From Purshia tridentata (taxonomy: Eukaryota; Streptophyta; Magnoliopsida; Rosales; Rosaceae): a DNA stretch of 64,000 nucleotides. The notes below the pieces were generated by a model. It saw only the letters and a program-made list of their open reading frames with translations, ran no database searches and was not told the DNA's origin. This document shows, in pieces, positions 51,060 through 64,000 of the stretch. The position numbers were made by a program, and so were the translations under genes. The first letter of the stretch is position 1, and every line of letters starts with the position of its first letter. The DNA lies in assembly GCA_003254885.1 (NCBI GenBank), contig QANT01005476.1:44329-108328 (forward strand), read 5' to 3'.

Positions 51060-52634
51060 ATGGAAGATCCAGAAACTCTGAGGACCAATCTCCTCTGCTC
51101 CACCTTAGCTGAAGTAATTGAGCAGAGTGAAGCAGCTAGTTTTGGGTGTAATCATTTCTTGCAAGCCATCCTTGTCTCTTTGGCCTCACTCTTTGATGGT
51201 CAACAAACCTTCATCAGCATCTATACTGATGCTGTGCCCACATGGCACTGCTCCAATGCCACAACATCATGCACCACAAGCTCCAACATCTGTGACCTCT
51301 CCAACTCTGATTGGGCCTGGGATGGAATTTCCTCCCAGACAGTAATATCAGATTGGGGCCTGCAATGCTCAAGCTCATTCATCAGAGGCCTCCCAGCATC
51401 ATCTTACTTCTTGGGTGGTGTTATTGGTGGGTTACTTCTAGGCACTCTTGCTGACTCCAAACTCGGCCGCAAGAAATTGCTCTTGATCTCTTGCACCACA
51501 ATGTCTGTGCCTGCATTCATAACCATCTTCTCCACAAACGTGTGGATTTACTCAGCAGTCAGATTTGTAAGTGGGTTTGGCCGCTCCTCGATTAGTACTT
51601 GTGTGCTGGTGTTGTTAATGGAGAGAGTTGGAAGAAAATGGAGGCCTAGAGTGGGAATTATGCAGTTCTTTTTTTTCACACTCGGGTTTTTGTCACTGCC
51701 AGCTATTGCTTACCTTAACAGAGCTAATTCATGGAGAGCTCTGTATCTATGGACTTCAATTCCTGCAGTCTTTTACTGCATTTTGCTTCAGTTCTTTGTC
51801 AGTGAGTCTCCAAGATGGCTCTTCATGAATGGCCGCGGAGAAGAAGCCATAGCAATACTGAAAAAGTCTGCAGCATCAAACCCAATTGACTTGGAATTGT
51901 TGTCCTCTGATACTGCAGGCATGCTTTCTAAAATTGAATCTTCAAAGACCAGTGACCCATACAAGTCAATGAAGGACTTGTTTGCCAAAGGATGGGCTTT
52001 GAAGAGAACACTAACAGTTATGGTACTTGGTTTTGGGATTGGAATGGTGTACTATGGCATGCCACAAGGAGTTGGGAATCTAGGCTTGAACATATATCTA
52101 AGTGGCATGCTTAATGCTTTGTTAGAGATACCTTCATATCCAATCACTTGCATCATACTAGAGAGATGGAGTAGGAAGTTTTATGTGCTTGCATTTTGTT
52201 TGGTAGGTGGGATTTGTGGCATATTGTGTGCAGTGGTAGGCAGTGGCCAAAAGGCTGTTAGAATTGGGCTGGAGTTGGGTTCTTTCTTCTGTGCAAGAAC
52301 AGCATGGAACCTTATATCTATGTTTACAGTGGAGTTGTTCCCAACTTGTGTGAGGAACTCTGCTACATCTTTGTTGAGGCAATCATATGTGTTGAGTGCT
52401 GTGTTTAGCTCAATGTTGGTTTCAGTAGGGAGCAGTAATGGGTTCCTTTCATATGGAGTGTTTGGATTGGCTATATTCTTCTCTGGGTTCTTTGTGGCTT
52501 GTTTGCCAGACACTAGGGGCGGAACACTTTGTGATACTATGGAAGAACAAGAACGCAAAGAGAACATGATTTTGGGATGCGAAAATTTTAATTTGATGTT
52601 AGTTTATGAAATTTTTTGTCAATTAGTTTATTAA
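51060..52634 (+). CDS. Organic cation/carnitine transporter (OCT family, MFS)
   Basis: A single-exon reading frame of 524 residues, typical of plant OCT genes. After a cytosolic N-terminus and first helix comes a large Cys- and Asn-rich extracellular loop (WHCSNATTSCTTSSN, about residues 61-76), then the MFS signature LADSKLGRKKLLL after helix 2, helices 3-6, the sugar/cation transporter motif SESPRWLFMNGRGEEA (about 246-261), a long cytoplasmic loop, helices 7-12 with VELFPTCVRNSA, and PDTRGGTLCDTMEE at the end. Twelve membrane helices are expected. Plant OCTs move carnitine, polyamines or other organic cations across the plasma membrane or tonoplast. Gene order next to DUF620 suggests the At1g79410 (OCT5) lineage, close to OCT2. 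The tail after MEEQERKE runs about 20 residues more than the conserved family end. Confidence 0.92.
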   Translation: MEDPETLRTNLLCSTLAEVIEQSEAASFGCNHFLQAILVSLASLFDGQQTFISIYTDAVPTWHCSNATTSCTTSSNICDLSNSDWAWDGISSQTVISDWGLQCSSSFIRGLPASSYFLGGVIGGLLLGTLADSKLGRKKLLLISCTTMSVPAFITIFSTNVWIYSAVRFVSGFGRSSISTCVLVLLMERVGRKWRPRVGIMQFFFFTLGFLSLPAIAYLNRANSWRALYLWTSIPAVFYCILLQFFVSESPRWLFMNGRGEEAIAILKKSAASNPIDLELLSSDTAGMLSKIESSKTSDPYKSMKDLFAKGWALKRTLTVMVLGFGIGMVYYGMPQGVGNLGLNIYLSGMLNALLEIPSYPITCIILERWSRKFYVLAFCLVGGICGILCAVVGSGQKAVRIGLELGSFFCARTAWNLISMFTVELFPTCVRNSATSLLRQSYVLSAVFSSMLVSVGSSNGFLSYGVFGLAIFFSGFFVACLPDTRGGTLCDTMEEQERKENMILGCENFNLMLVYEIFCQLVY

Positions 52635-53558
52635 AATAATAAACTAGATCTTGCATAATGTGTGGGTTTCCTTTTTGGGTCAGCATGTGCCCTGCATTGT
52701 GAGTTGAAATGATGATTTAAATAAATTTTACCCATTTTACATCAAGATCAATTGTATTACTCAATCTATTTAATTCATAGCAGAGAGTTTCCTTCACAAG
52801 ATTTGCAGAGGGTCTCTCCCTTAGGCAGTTCGTTTAAGTTAAATGTTGGATAGAATTTTAATATTTCAACATTTGGCTATTAGAAGAGATTGAATTCTTA
52901 AATGCATTCCTTATCTTCCCTTGCTAATTAGGCTAGCACCGAGGGATGGAGCTAGAATTTTGTTTTATATCATCATAAGAGATTCAATTCTTAAACACAT
53001 CTCCTTTTTTTCCCTTGCTAGTTAAGTTAGCTTCAAATAAAGGAGCTATGAAGGGGGTTATAGCCTTATAGGTACATTAACCATCCAATTCTTATTTATA
53101 AATCATTCTTAGCCTCCAACTATCACTTCTTCACCACTAAAACTTAATCTAGTCCAACTTATAAGATGACTCCGACTATATAACTCTTGTTTTTACCTTT
53201 AGGAAAGGAAAAATTGAACTTAAAACTCATTAAATATTGTAGAGAGAAATATTACTAAGTCATAGACTAGTTGCACTAACTCCGAAAATATTACTAAAAG
53301 TATAAGACTGGCTCCGAAAATATTCCTATTTATAAGATTGGCTCTAAAAATATTATCAAGTTACAAACTAGTTGGTCGACTATATTAACTTGAACATATT
53401 ATATATATATTTTGAGAAACGATCATATATTACGTTTTGAATTTAATTCATGTGTTTTTATAACAACTAAAAATAATGTGTCTCTGGCCCAAAAAAAAAA
53501 AAACATAATAACATGTATACTTGCCATAACATAATGTGTTTTTCTTGAAAACAATTTA
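52635..53558. other. Intergenic with degenerate short repeats
   Basis: No gene seen. A roughly 92-bp spaced imperfect repeat (attgaattcttaaatgc... at 52889 and attcaattcttaaacac... at 52982), and about three imperfect 35-bp units of ggctccgaaaatatt type between 53275 and 53370, are visible. Confidence 0.5.
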
Positions 53559-53794
53559 TCTTTACTATTATAAAACCAAGAGACACTTGGTGTTACAGGC
53601 TTTATCAAATTTTAAATTCTCGTAAATATTTTTTATTCAACCTAATAAATAAAGATATAATTATAAAATGTAAAAATAAAAAACACATCACTACTTTAAA
53701 AAATAAAGAAAATAGTGATGATTTATAAAAAAATAAAAAAATTAAATAATATAAATTTTAATGGGCATGTGCAAAGCACGTGCCAAGAGTCTAG
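53559..53794 (+). mobile_element. Non-autonomous Helitron-like element, about 236 bp
   Basis: The sequence starts with TC (tctttactattataaaacc), is AT-rich and noncoding, and ends CTAG at 53791-53794. Six bases before the terminal CTAG is a hairpin: ggcatgtgc (53764-53772), loop aaa, gcacgtgcc (53776-53784), nine pairs with one G-T wobble. The left neighbour is A and the right neighbour is T, the expected A|T target with no duplication. These are the structural rules for Helitron ends (5' TC, 3' hairpin plus CTRR). It lies about 480 bp upstream of the malate dehydrogenase TATA box. Confidence 0.75.
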
Positions 53795-54040
53795 TTTACA
53801 TAATGCATGTGTTCACATTTTGTCGCATGGTGACAATTTATATTTTGTGAAGCATGAAATAATGACATAGTCACGGATCATATGGATACATGGACTGTTC
53901 CTATGGTTTGCATGGTGACAATTTCCATTTTCTTCGCGACTGTGAAAGTTGGCAGTCTCCTATCATCACGCTTATCTCTATCCTCGATTGCCGTAATGAT
54001 GATCTTGATTCCTCATATCTCTCTCATTTATCCCTTTCCA

Positions 54041-54046
54041 TATAAA
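54041..54046 (+). promoter_or_regulatory. Probable TATA box of the malate dehydrogenase gene
   Basis: TATAAA sits 103 bp upstream of the ATG at 54144, giving a 5' UTR near 70 nt. It serves the soluble first exon; the second candidate first exon at 54689 would need its own promoter or splicing from this leader. Confidence 0.5.
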
Positions 54047-54143
54047 TCAAACCACTGCTATTTTCGACAATCTCATCGCCATTTCCCCAATCGTTCTCAC
54101 TCTTAAAACCCATTTTCTCTATCCAGAACTACTCTCTGCAACA

Positions 54144-57003
<2,860 letters not shown>

Positions 57004-57500
57004 CATGCAGTATAATGAACTTTTATTTCCTTAGATAATAGTAATAATGATAAGGACTCCATAATCCATGAAATAAAGTAAGAACACAGATTGGTTCTTT
57101 GTAACTGTAGACAATACAATGTGGATTGAATTTGTCCATCAAAATACATGCATGATGCTCAAGTTATTTTATTAATGGATGAGATGCAAGTTTGAATTGC
57201 TAAATACAGAAATGGCCCAACTTAATTACTAAAATTGTAGACTAGCTTTTCCACTGTTCTGAAAGACTGTCAAACTAAGGCCAGCAGTAAATTGAGCTCA
57301 ATAAAATCAACTTCATCTCAATATTTGGGATGCGTAAAACTTTCTCGATCGGGAGTGACAGTAGATGGTGCACGCATGCATGCAGGGATGAAGCTAGTAG
57401 TTATAACTTACCCTGCACCATTTGGCAAAGCACTTTGTACTGTAGAGCTGTGAGTGCTGTTACTACTGTACAACGCGTTGAGTGTTGGTCAATCCCCAAC
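57004..57500. other. Intergenic between MDH and the pseudokinase gene
   Basis: MDH 3' UTR followed by the probable promoter of the next gene; an element ctcaataaaatcaacttcatctcaatatttg at 57298 recurs almost unchanged near 60750. No gene seen. Confidence 0.5.
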
Positions 57501-58284
57501 TTTTTTTATATCCCATCTCTCTCTTCTCTTCCGTCCACATTTACCAAACAGCCGCCAGCCCTTTCCCTTCTCGTCGTTCAACCAAAGAGCTCGTCCGATC
57601 GGAGGTAAAAACAATCCTCTGTCTTCGACCCTCTTTATTTCATTTTGGTGGATTTCTTATACATCTGTGAATATGGTTGTTGATCTTGCTTTCTGATTTG
57701 ATATTATCAATTTTTGATTTGGGTCATTTGTCGATGAGATTTCATTTGCTCAAAGTGTGTTTGCCTGTTTGCGTTTAATGATTCTGAGTTCATTAAGCAG
57801 GTATATATCCACAATTACATTGTGAGTTTTTAAGTTATTCGATTTTGATTAGGGGATTGTACACTGCTTCACACTGCCATAACAACAGTCCTTTGATATC
57901 TTTCAATACTTGGAGTTGGAGGGCTTCATGTCTGTTTTGCCACCCAAACTTTAATTTCAATCTCATATTATCACCTCAAACTTGTTTTGTCCCACTCTGC
58001 CATCTATAAGTGGTTTCCGTGTCCCAATTTACCCTTTTCCGTCCATTCTGTCGGCCAATCCGTCAAAATTCTGGGATCAATTGAGTCTTAACTCTTGATT
58101 TTACCTGTATCTTAATTTTAATTGTCCTTGGTTTTGTTCAAATTAAAACGTACTCTAGGCCATTGATTTCAGACGTCAACTTGGGTGGTGAGAACCGACA
58201 AACTACTTTCTTTATGTGTTGCATTGATTACAATAGCGTTAGTCAATATTGAATTTTGCTGCTTTTAGTGTGTTTTTCCTGCAG
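57501..58284 (+). promoter_or_regulatory. 5' leader exon and leader intron of the pseudokinase gene
   Basis: A CT-rich stretch from about 57500 leads to a donor at 57605 (gatcggag/gtaaaa) and an acceptor cctgcag ending at 58284, seven bases before the ATG. The intron is 680 bp. The first-exon start is not fixed by sequence. Confidence 0.5.
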
Positions 58285-58291
58285 CAATAGC

Positions 58292-60377
58292 ATGGGTATT
58301 CATGAAAGCACAAAGGTGCCACGAAGAACAGAATTGCAGGAGAACCCAGAGTTGCAGGAAAGTGCAGAGTTGAAAACTGAGTTTATATGCAAACCCTCAA
58401 CTATACTGGACCACCTAAGACCACATCCAAAGGGTAGGTTATCTCATTTAATAAATTCAGTTTCCCATTTTCCCATCATATTGTTTCCAACACATATGAC
58501 AAGTGGTATATGGCAAGATTTGCATTAAGATGAAAAGAAAGAATGTTCTGATTAACAAATCTCTTTGGTGATTTCTTCCAACAGAAGTAAGAATAATTAT
58601 AAGTAGAGACAAAGTTTTCACCACCCTCAAACACTTAATTGATGCAACCGGAAATTTTAGTGACAGAAACATAATTGGCAGTGGAGTTCTTGGGATAGCA
58701 TATAAGGTAATCTTTAGTATGTTTTTATACTATAGAATTTAAGTTGAAAATTGAGTTTTTTTATTTGTTCTTCAGTTATAACTTTTGATCGTTAATAAAT
58801 TTTGTGAATGTAGGCACAAGTGCAAGGTCAGACTGTAATTGTGAAGAGATTCCCTAATTGCAGTGAAATAATCAATAAATTGGAAAATGCAGTTTCCACC
58901 ATATCCGTATTGGAACATAATAATCTCATCCAATTGTTGGATGCTCATATTGGAAAACGGAAGCAATTTCTTGTTTACGAATATATGCGAAATGGGTCCC
59001 TTGCCGACGCCTCATTTGGTAATATTGTATTTTCCACTTATACTAGCATTTAATAATTTGTTTTGTTTTTGCTCCAAATAAAATATTTTGTTTCTTGTTT
59101 CGTTTTTTTTGTTTTTATAATTTAATACTGTGATATGATTGAAATTCCATCTTTGATGAATATAATGTTTTTAAAAGTATTTCGAAAGAACACGACATTG
59201 AAGTAGTGGGTATGTGATTGCAGACTCAAATTCCCGATTGAAACTTACTTGGGAAACTAGATTTAACATTTGCCTGGGAATAGCAAAGGGTTTGGAGTAT
59301 CTACACGAGCATCCTAGACTAAAGCTTGTTCATGGGAACATTAAAGCTACTAATGTTCTTCCCGATCACAATCTTGAGGCTAAGATATCAGACTTTGGAT
59401 TGGACATTCTTTGTACCCAGGAGGATCAAATTATGTTTAGAAAAAGCACAGCTAAAGCGTAAGTATAGATGTACCCCTCTAAACTTTCTAAACAATTGTA
59501 TGTACTTTCCAACAACTTATTTTCTGTATGCAGGAGCTCTTGAATCCATGTAACTATTCAGATAAAATAATTAACAAAAACAATGGAAAACAGAAAAAAT
59601 ACTTTGAATAGATGATGCTTACAGAGCTGGATATATAATTTAGGCTTAGCCATAAATTTTATTCTTTCTACTGTCTTAGTTTTCAACTCGTGATTATAGG
59701 GAGAGCAGAGCAATTGGTATTTCGCAAATTTTCTATGACTAGTTGATATTGTTAGATGTTGTCTCATGCAATGTTGTGTGTAATTTATTAACTCATTATT
59801 TGTTGTAGACACAGAGGATATATGGCGCCTGAGTATGTTGTAGGAACAATAACAAGTAAGGCTGATGTTTACAGTTTTGGGGTGCTCCTACTTGAAATTG
59901 TTAGTGGGAAGAAAAATATAATGAGCAAATCAAACCAGGAACTTGTGCTTCTCTTAGACTGGGTAAGAAAACTTGACTGGCTTGTGCTTTTGTTATTTCT
60001 TATATCTACGAAGGCTTATTTATTTGACATGTGTATTTGAGTATGCATTTTTGTGTGTCATAAACAAACGAAGGGGCTGAATCAAATTGGGACTATTTGT
60101 GCTTGACAAGTTTTTAGCTGCATAGGTATGAATTCTTTATTTTTTTTCTAGCTCAATTCTAATTATATATCTTGCATATATGCAGGCTTATGCATTACAT
60201 TCTAAACGAAGGCTCTTTGACTTGGTTGATGAAAGATTGTTTTCGAAGTACGATGAAAAACAGGTTCTCACCATCCTTATTTTAGCAATCAAGTGCGCCA
60301 GTATAAGTCCTAGTCACAGGCCTACAATGTCTAAAGTTGTGAGAGTTCTTCTTGGTGATGAGGATTTACAGGAGTAG
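58292..60377 (+). CDS. Receptor-like cytoplasmic pseudokinase (LRR-VIII-2-like kinase domain)
   Basis: Six exons (58292-58433, 58585-58706, 58814-59018, 59224-59458, 59809-59962, 60186-60377) give 349 residues with frame kept. There is no signal peptide, ectodomain or membrane helix; after a polar N-terminus with short ELQE-type repeats (about 15-32) comes a kinase domain starting at [19 protein letters not shown]. Glycine loop [10 protein letters not shown] and Lys99 (VIVK) are present, as are DFG (213-215), GYMAPEY and [17 protein letters not shown]. The catalytic HRD reads HGN (193-195), so the proton-accepting Asp is missing and catalysis is doubtful. Sub-motifs such as LLDWAYALH and [13 protein letters not shown] resemble LRR-VIII-2 receptor kinases (At1g53430 group), from which it probably derives by loss of the receptor part. 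Partner and function unknown. Confidence 0.85.
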
Positions 60378-60976
60378 GGAGTAGTGGGTACTCTGATTGT
60401 AGTGTACCTTTGCCATTTCATGTGATGTCATGAACTCTCAGATGAAAACAAAATTGTAAACCCTCAGATCATTATGCGAACTATTATCAATTCGATTTCC
60501 AATAGTAGTGTAAAATATTTCATCCCCGAAAGTGCAAAACGGCTCTGATTTGTTTCTGGGTCCAACTTAATATGGTTAGGGTTGGGCCTCGTGTTCTTCA
60601 GTTCATGATCTCATAAATCTTCAGCTCAGCTCATATATATGATCTAGGTCCAGCTGAATACATAAACATTGCGTATGTAAGTAGCCCATTGACACGTCAC
60701 ACTCAAACAAATGCTTCATTTATGTAAGATTATTTCCACGAATGAAGTGAGCTCAATAGAATCGACTTCATCTCAATATTTGAAAATAGTATTAAGGGGA
60801 AGTCACCACTTGCATGAAGCATCCTTGTTAAATGTTGGTTGAGGCAAAACTTTCAAGATCGGGAGTTATAATGCAACGAAATACTTCTTTCATAATTTGA
60901 TTTCGAGTTGGCTGTTTTTTCTTTTTCTTTTTTGTTCCTCGCTTTGGATTGGAAAATTAAAGAATTGAGTGAATCA
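60378..60976. other. Intergenic 3' of the pseudokinase gene
   Basis: 3' UTR and spacer. The phrase agctcaatagaatcgacttcatctcaatatttg near 60750 copies one at 57298 upstream of the same gene, and aaaactttc...gatcgggag follows both, so the gene is flanked by a short dispersed direct repeat. Confidence 0.55.
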
Positions 60977-61216
60977 AAAGAATGTAATTTTGATTTCGGT
61001 GGAAATTTCAACGGAAATTTCAACCAAATTTCGATTTTACTAGGGTTTAAACAAAAACAACGGAAATTGCTATCAAACTATGAAAATTTTATATGAAAAT
61101 AAAAGAATGTAATTTTGATTTCGGTGGAAATTTCAATGGAAATTTCAACCAAATTTCGATTTCATTAGGGTTTAAACAAAAACAACGGAAATTGCTATCA
61201 AACTATGAAAATTTTA
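60977..61216. repeat. Tandem duplication, 125-bp period, rich in ggaaatttc
   Basis: Copy 1 at about 60977-61101 and copy 2 at 61102-61216 both run from aaaagaatgtaattttgatt through ggtttaaacaaaaacaacgg to ctatgaaaatttta. A similar 28-bp opening (ggaatgtaatttcgatttcg...) appears at 26738 inside the palindromic array region, so this is a dispersed repeat family. Confidence 0.88.
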
Positions 61217-63370
61217 AATAAAACTTTACCATATGTTAATTTAACATATTATCTACAACATTTATAAAAAACAATGAAAAAATTAAGCTATATTATAGAT
61301 TTCATATGATACGAGGTGAGTATAATGCGTGCTGGAAATAAATTTTGTTAAGAAAATGTAATATAAGGTGAATTATACTAAACCTTATATACTCTATAAT
61401 TTATATTCTATATTTTTTAGGATATAATATAAGATATTAAGGTTTAGGCCCTTTATGATATTTTTGATTATTTTTTATATGGAAATGTATTAGGGTTTAG
61501 GGTTCAAAAATAACTAAATAAAACCCCCTAACCAAAGGGCCAAACTAATCTCCAAACAAAACTCCAAAGCCAAACGGCCAAACCAACCTCCAAACCCTTT
61601 TTGTTTTTTCTAATTGTCCAAAGGCATCAAACCCCAATCAACCTTAAATTTTTGTTTTTTTTTTTCTTTCCTTTCTTTTCTTTTTTCTCGTGCCTCTTTC
61701 CCTTTTTTCCTTTTTTTTTTCTTTTCTTTTCTTCCTTTTGCCACCGTTCCTCAATGAAACTAGACTTTAAATTAAAAAATAGGAAACATCAAGTTCTAAC
61801 TAAACCATTAATTGGTATATATGCCACTTCAAAAGGTCAACAAATGGCCTAATTCTTGTTGAAGGCAATTTGTTGAAATTTGGAATGATTTTGTTACCAA
61901 AAAAAATAATTTGGAATGATTTGAGGCTACTTTCCCCTTCTGACTGCTTTTTTCTTGTTTCTTTTTTTTCCCTTTTTTTTTTTCCCCTTTCCTTCATTTC
62001 TTCCCAATTTCCTAGACTTCCCTCGTGGACCATGCCTACCTCTCTACTTTCTTTTTTCCTTTTTCTCTTTTCTTTCCCTTCTAGACTACTTCTAGTTTCT
62101 TCCTAGACTCCCCCAAATCTAGATCCCCCTTCCTTCCTTTCTACTTTCTTCCCAGATCTCTTTTTTCTCTCTATCTTTCTTCTCCCTCCCCGATCACCTC
62201 TCTCTTCCTCATCTTCCAGCCCCCGCCGTCACCTCCTACCGCTGAAACCCACGGAAACCCAGCCCCGGCCTCCTCTCTTCCCCTCATCTCCTCCTAAAAC
62301 CCAATCCCTCTCTATCTCCCTTGATCTCCCAAAAGTTCAAAACCTATAAACTTCCTAACCTAGAAATTTCACCTTGGTTTAAGTTGGAAATTTTGTCAAC
62401 ATTTCGCGAAATTTCACCATTTTATTGCTATTTGTCTCTTAAAATTTTGTCCGAAATTTGTTGAAATTTCGGCAAAATTTTTGAAATTTACACGAAAAAA
62501 ATGATGGAAGTATGATTTCGTTTCGCTATCCTAAAAAAAGGATAATTTCGCCAAAATTATCGATATTTATAACTTATAGTTAATGATGCATGCATGCAGG
62601 GAATAATCAGATCCAGCTAATGTGTGTCTGTGTGTTTCAGTTTGATCTAATCGATCAGATCTAGCTGCAAAACATCTTGCCTTATTTCCTTTTCAAAGTA
62701 GAGAAACAAACCTCCTTAGTTAATTGATCGACTTGGCTATTCAACTTCTTTTATCTGTTTCTCATTTATTCACATTTCACAACGTACCCTTTTATTTTAT
62801 TTTAATTAAATCAAAATTTCCAACACTCTGATATATATTATCTACCACCTCTCCGAAACTGAATGGAGGAGGTTCAACTGTTCAAGCAAGTCAGCAGGCC
62901 CAACCAGCTTAATTTAATCACCTCTTAAGAAAAATACAAAACAAAAAGAAGAAACAGCTTTAATCCATTTATTCCACTGCCTGTTCGATCATGAGGATGT
63001 TTTGCCAACTTTCTATCTAGACAGAAAGCTGAGAAAAAAAAAACATCCTCATCCTATTATTGTGGAAGGCTCAATCATTCTAAAGTAACTACAAGCCTAC
63101 AATTGAATCCACGTCTGGGATTGGATTGGCTCATTCACGCATGTTTATGAAATAATATATATATATATATATATATACTAGAAATAGTGCTTATTATTAT
63201 TTCATATTATATATTATGTGGGTTGGGGATTTGGGATCGATGAGTCATCCTCCACTACCTTTTGGCATTATTAAAGTGCTCTTACATGCATGCTAGTTGT
63301 GGAAAACATATCAAAACCGTGTATCGATCTAAACTAGTTTGGGGTCGGAAATAAAGCATATATAATAAAT
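61217..63370. other. Repeat-like intergenic DNA with long pyrimidine tracts
   Basis: 61590-62330 is strongly C/T-rich on this strand, with the most GC-rich part at 62215-62330 (ccccgccgtcacctcctacc). 62385-62570 is full of gaaatttc/aaatttcg motifs, partly inverted relative to 60977. No gene was supportable; reading frames here translate simple sequence. An (AT)n run lies at 63154-63177. The two aaatttc-rich blocks may be ends of one decayed element, but no target duplication was found. Confidence 0.5.
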
Positions 63371-63771
63371 CAGGCCCCTTCCAACGTGGGATCTCATATA
63401 TAATTTTATTTGTGAGATTCCTTATGGGGCCCACTACATATAGTATTTCAACGATCCGAACCGTTTAATCTTTAGGTCTCTATTTAAAGATTATCTGTGC
63501 AAAAAATTAGTCAAATTGGAAATCATTTACCTATCTAACTTTGATCAAACAAATAGACGAATCAAATATCTTTCATGAAACCGTCTATTTGTTGGATCAA
63601 ACTTAGATAGGTAAATGGTTTCCGATTTGGCTAATTTTTTATAAGAATGATCTATGAATAGAGACATAAAAAATAGATGGTTTGGATTGTTGAAAAATTA
63701 CATGGAGTGGGCCCATTCGACCTATCCCACAATTAATCTTAAATGTGGGATCCCACACTGGAAGGTGCCTG
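63371..63771. mobile_element. Foldback MITE, Mutator-like (MULE-type), 401 bp with 10-bp target duplication
   Basis: The two halves are near-complementary: the left arm begins caggccccttccaacgtggg and the reverse complement of the right end begins caggcaccttccagtgtggg; complementarity continues for about 185 bp to a small centre near 63556-63576 (acaaatagacg / cgtctatttgt). The element is flanked on both sides by the identical 10-mer tataataaat (63361-63370 and 63772-63781). A 9-11 bp duplication with long inverted repeats is typical of Mutator-like elements. No coding capacity, so non-autonomous. Confidence 0.88.
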
Positions 63772-63781
63772 TATAATAAAT

Positions 63782-64000
63782 TACTTCAAATATATTAAGG
63801 TGTTGCTAGCTAGCTAGCTAGCCAGCCAGTTTCAAGTACTTGCCATGAAAACCAAAGCTCAAAACCATTTTATACATATATTTCATTGAAGGTTAATTAA
63901 TTAAGAATTAACTAGGTCAATGCCAAATTAAGGTACACCGTACACATGCATGAGTCACATTCTGCAGCATTAATTTATGTAAGAGTTCTCACTTAATTTT
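63782..64000. other. Intergenic window end
   Basis: AT-rich DNA with a ctagctagctagc palindromic run at 63808-63822; no gene seen before the window ends. Confidence 0.5.

Noticed and set aside
61601-62106. Phe/Ser-rich ORFs in pyrimidine tracts
   Set aside because: Translations of CT-rich simple sequence on both strands; no codon structure.

Overview
The window is nuclear DNA of a eudicot plant. Genes are split by GT-AG introns (up to 20 coding exons), intergenic DNA is AT-rich, simple repeats (GA)n and (AT)n are common, and all recognisable proteins are plant families. Gene content suggests a rosid, possibly Rosaceae, but that placement is impression, not proof. I rebuilt twelve multi-exon or single-exon genes by joining ORF fragments at splice sites; in each the summed exon length is a multiple of three, and where I know the family the length fits it.

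Layout: 80-1992 (+) SnRK1 gamma-like CBS protein; 2102-3967 (-) intronless PPR-E protein; 3968-7690 intergenic with two tandem duplications; 7690-11902 (+) ubiquitin-conjugating enzyme UBC2 with a leader intron; 12510-15392 (-) LRR receptor pseudokinase; 18448-21597 (+) IQD calmodulin-binding protein; 22125-24033 (-) secreted PQQ-type beta-propeller (polyvinylalcohol dehydrogenase-like); 24690-27250 a duplicated possible small gene and a 31-bp palindromic tandem array; 28558-35677 (+) mitochondrial succinate-semialdehyde dehydrogenase; 40179-42082 (+) MYB-CC factor APL; 45564-47907 (-) DUF620 protein; 51060-52634 (+) organic cation/carnitine transporter; 53559-53794 Helitron-like element; 54144-57003 (+) cytosolic-type malate dehydrogenase with two candidate first exons; 58292-60377 (+) receptor-like cytoplasmic pseudokinase; 60378-64000 repeat-rich DNA ending in a foldback element with a perfect 10-bp target duplication.

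The genes are independent transcription units, not operons. Two groups appear to keep ancient gene order: PPR-UBC2-LRR pseudokinase-IQD matches Arabidopsis At2g02750-At2g02790, and SSADH-APL-DUF620-OCT matches At1g79440-At1g79410 (from memory, not searched). Functions range over energy sensing (SnRK1 gamma), ubiquitination, GABA catabolism, phloem identity and malate/NADH metabolism. The strongest leads for novelty are the two first exons of the malate dehydrogenase gene (soluble versus membrane-anchored), the two catalytically degenerate kinases, the hydrophobic glycine/alanine insert in the SnRK1 gamma-like protein, the palindromic array, and the intact MULE-like and Helitron-like elements. 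I saw no CRISPR array, rRNA, tRNA or convincing miRNA precursor.
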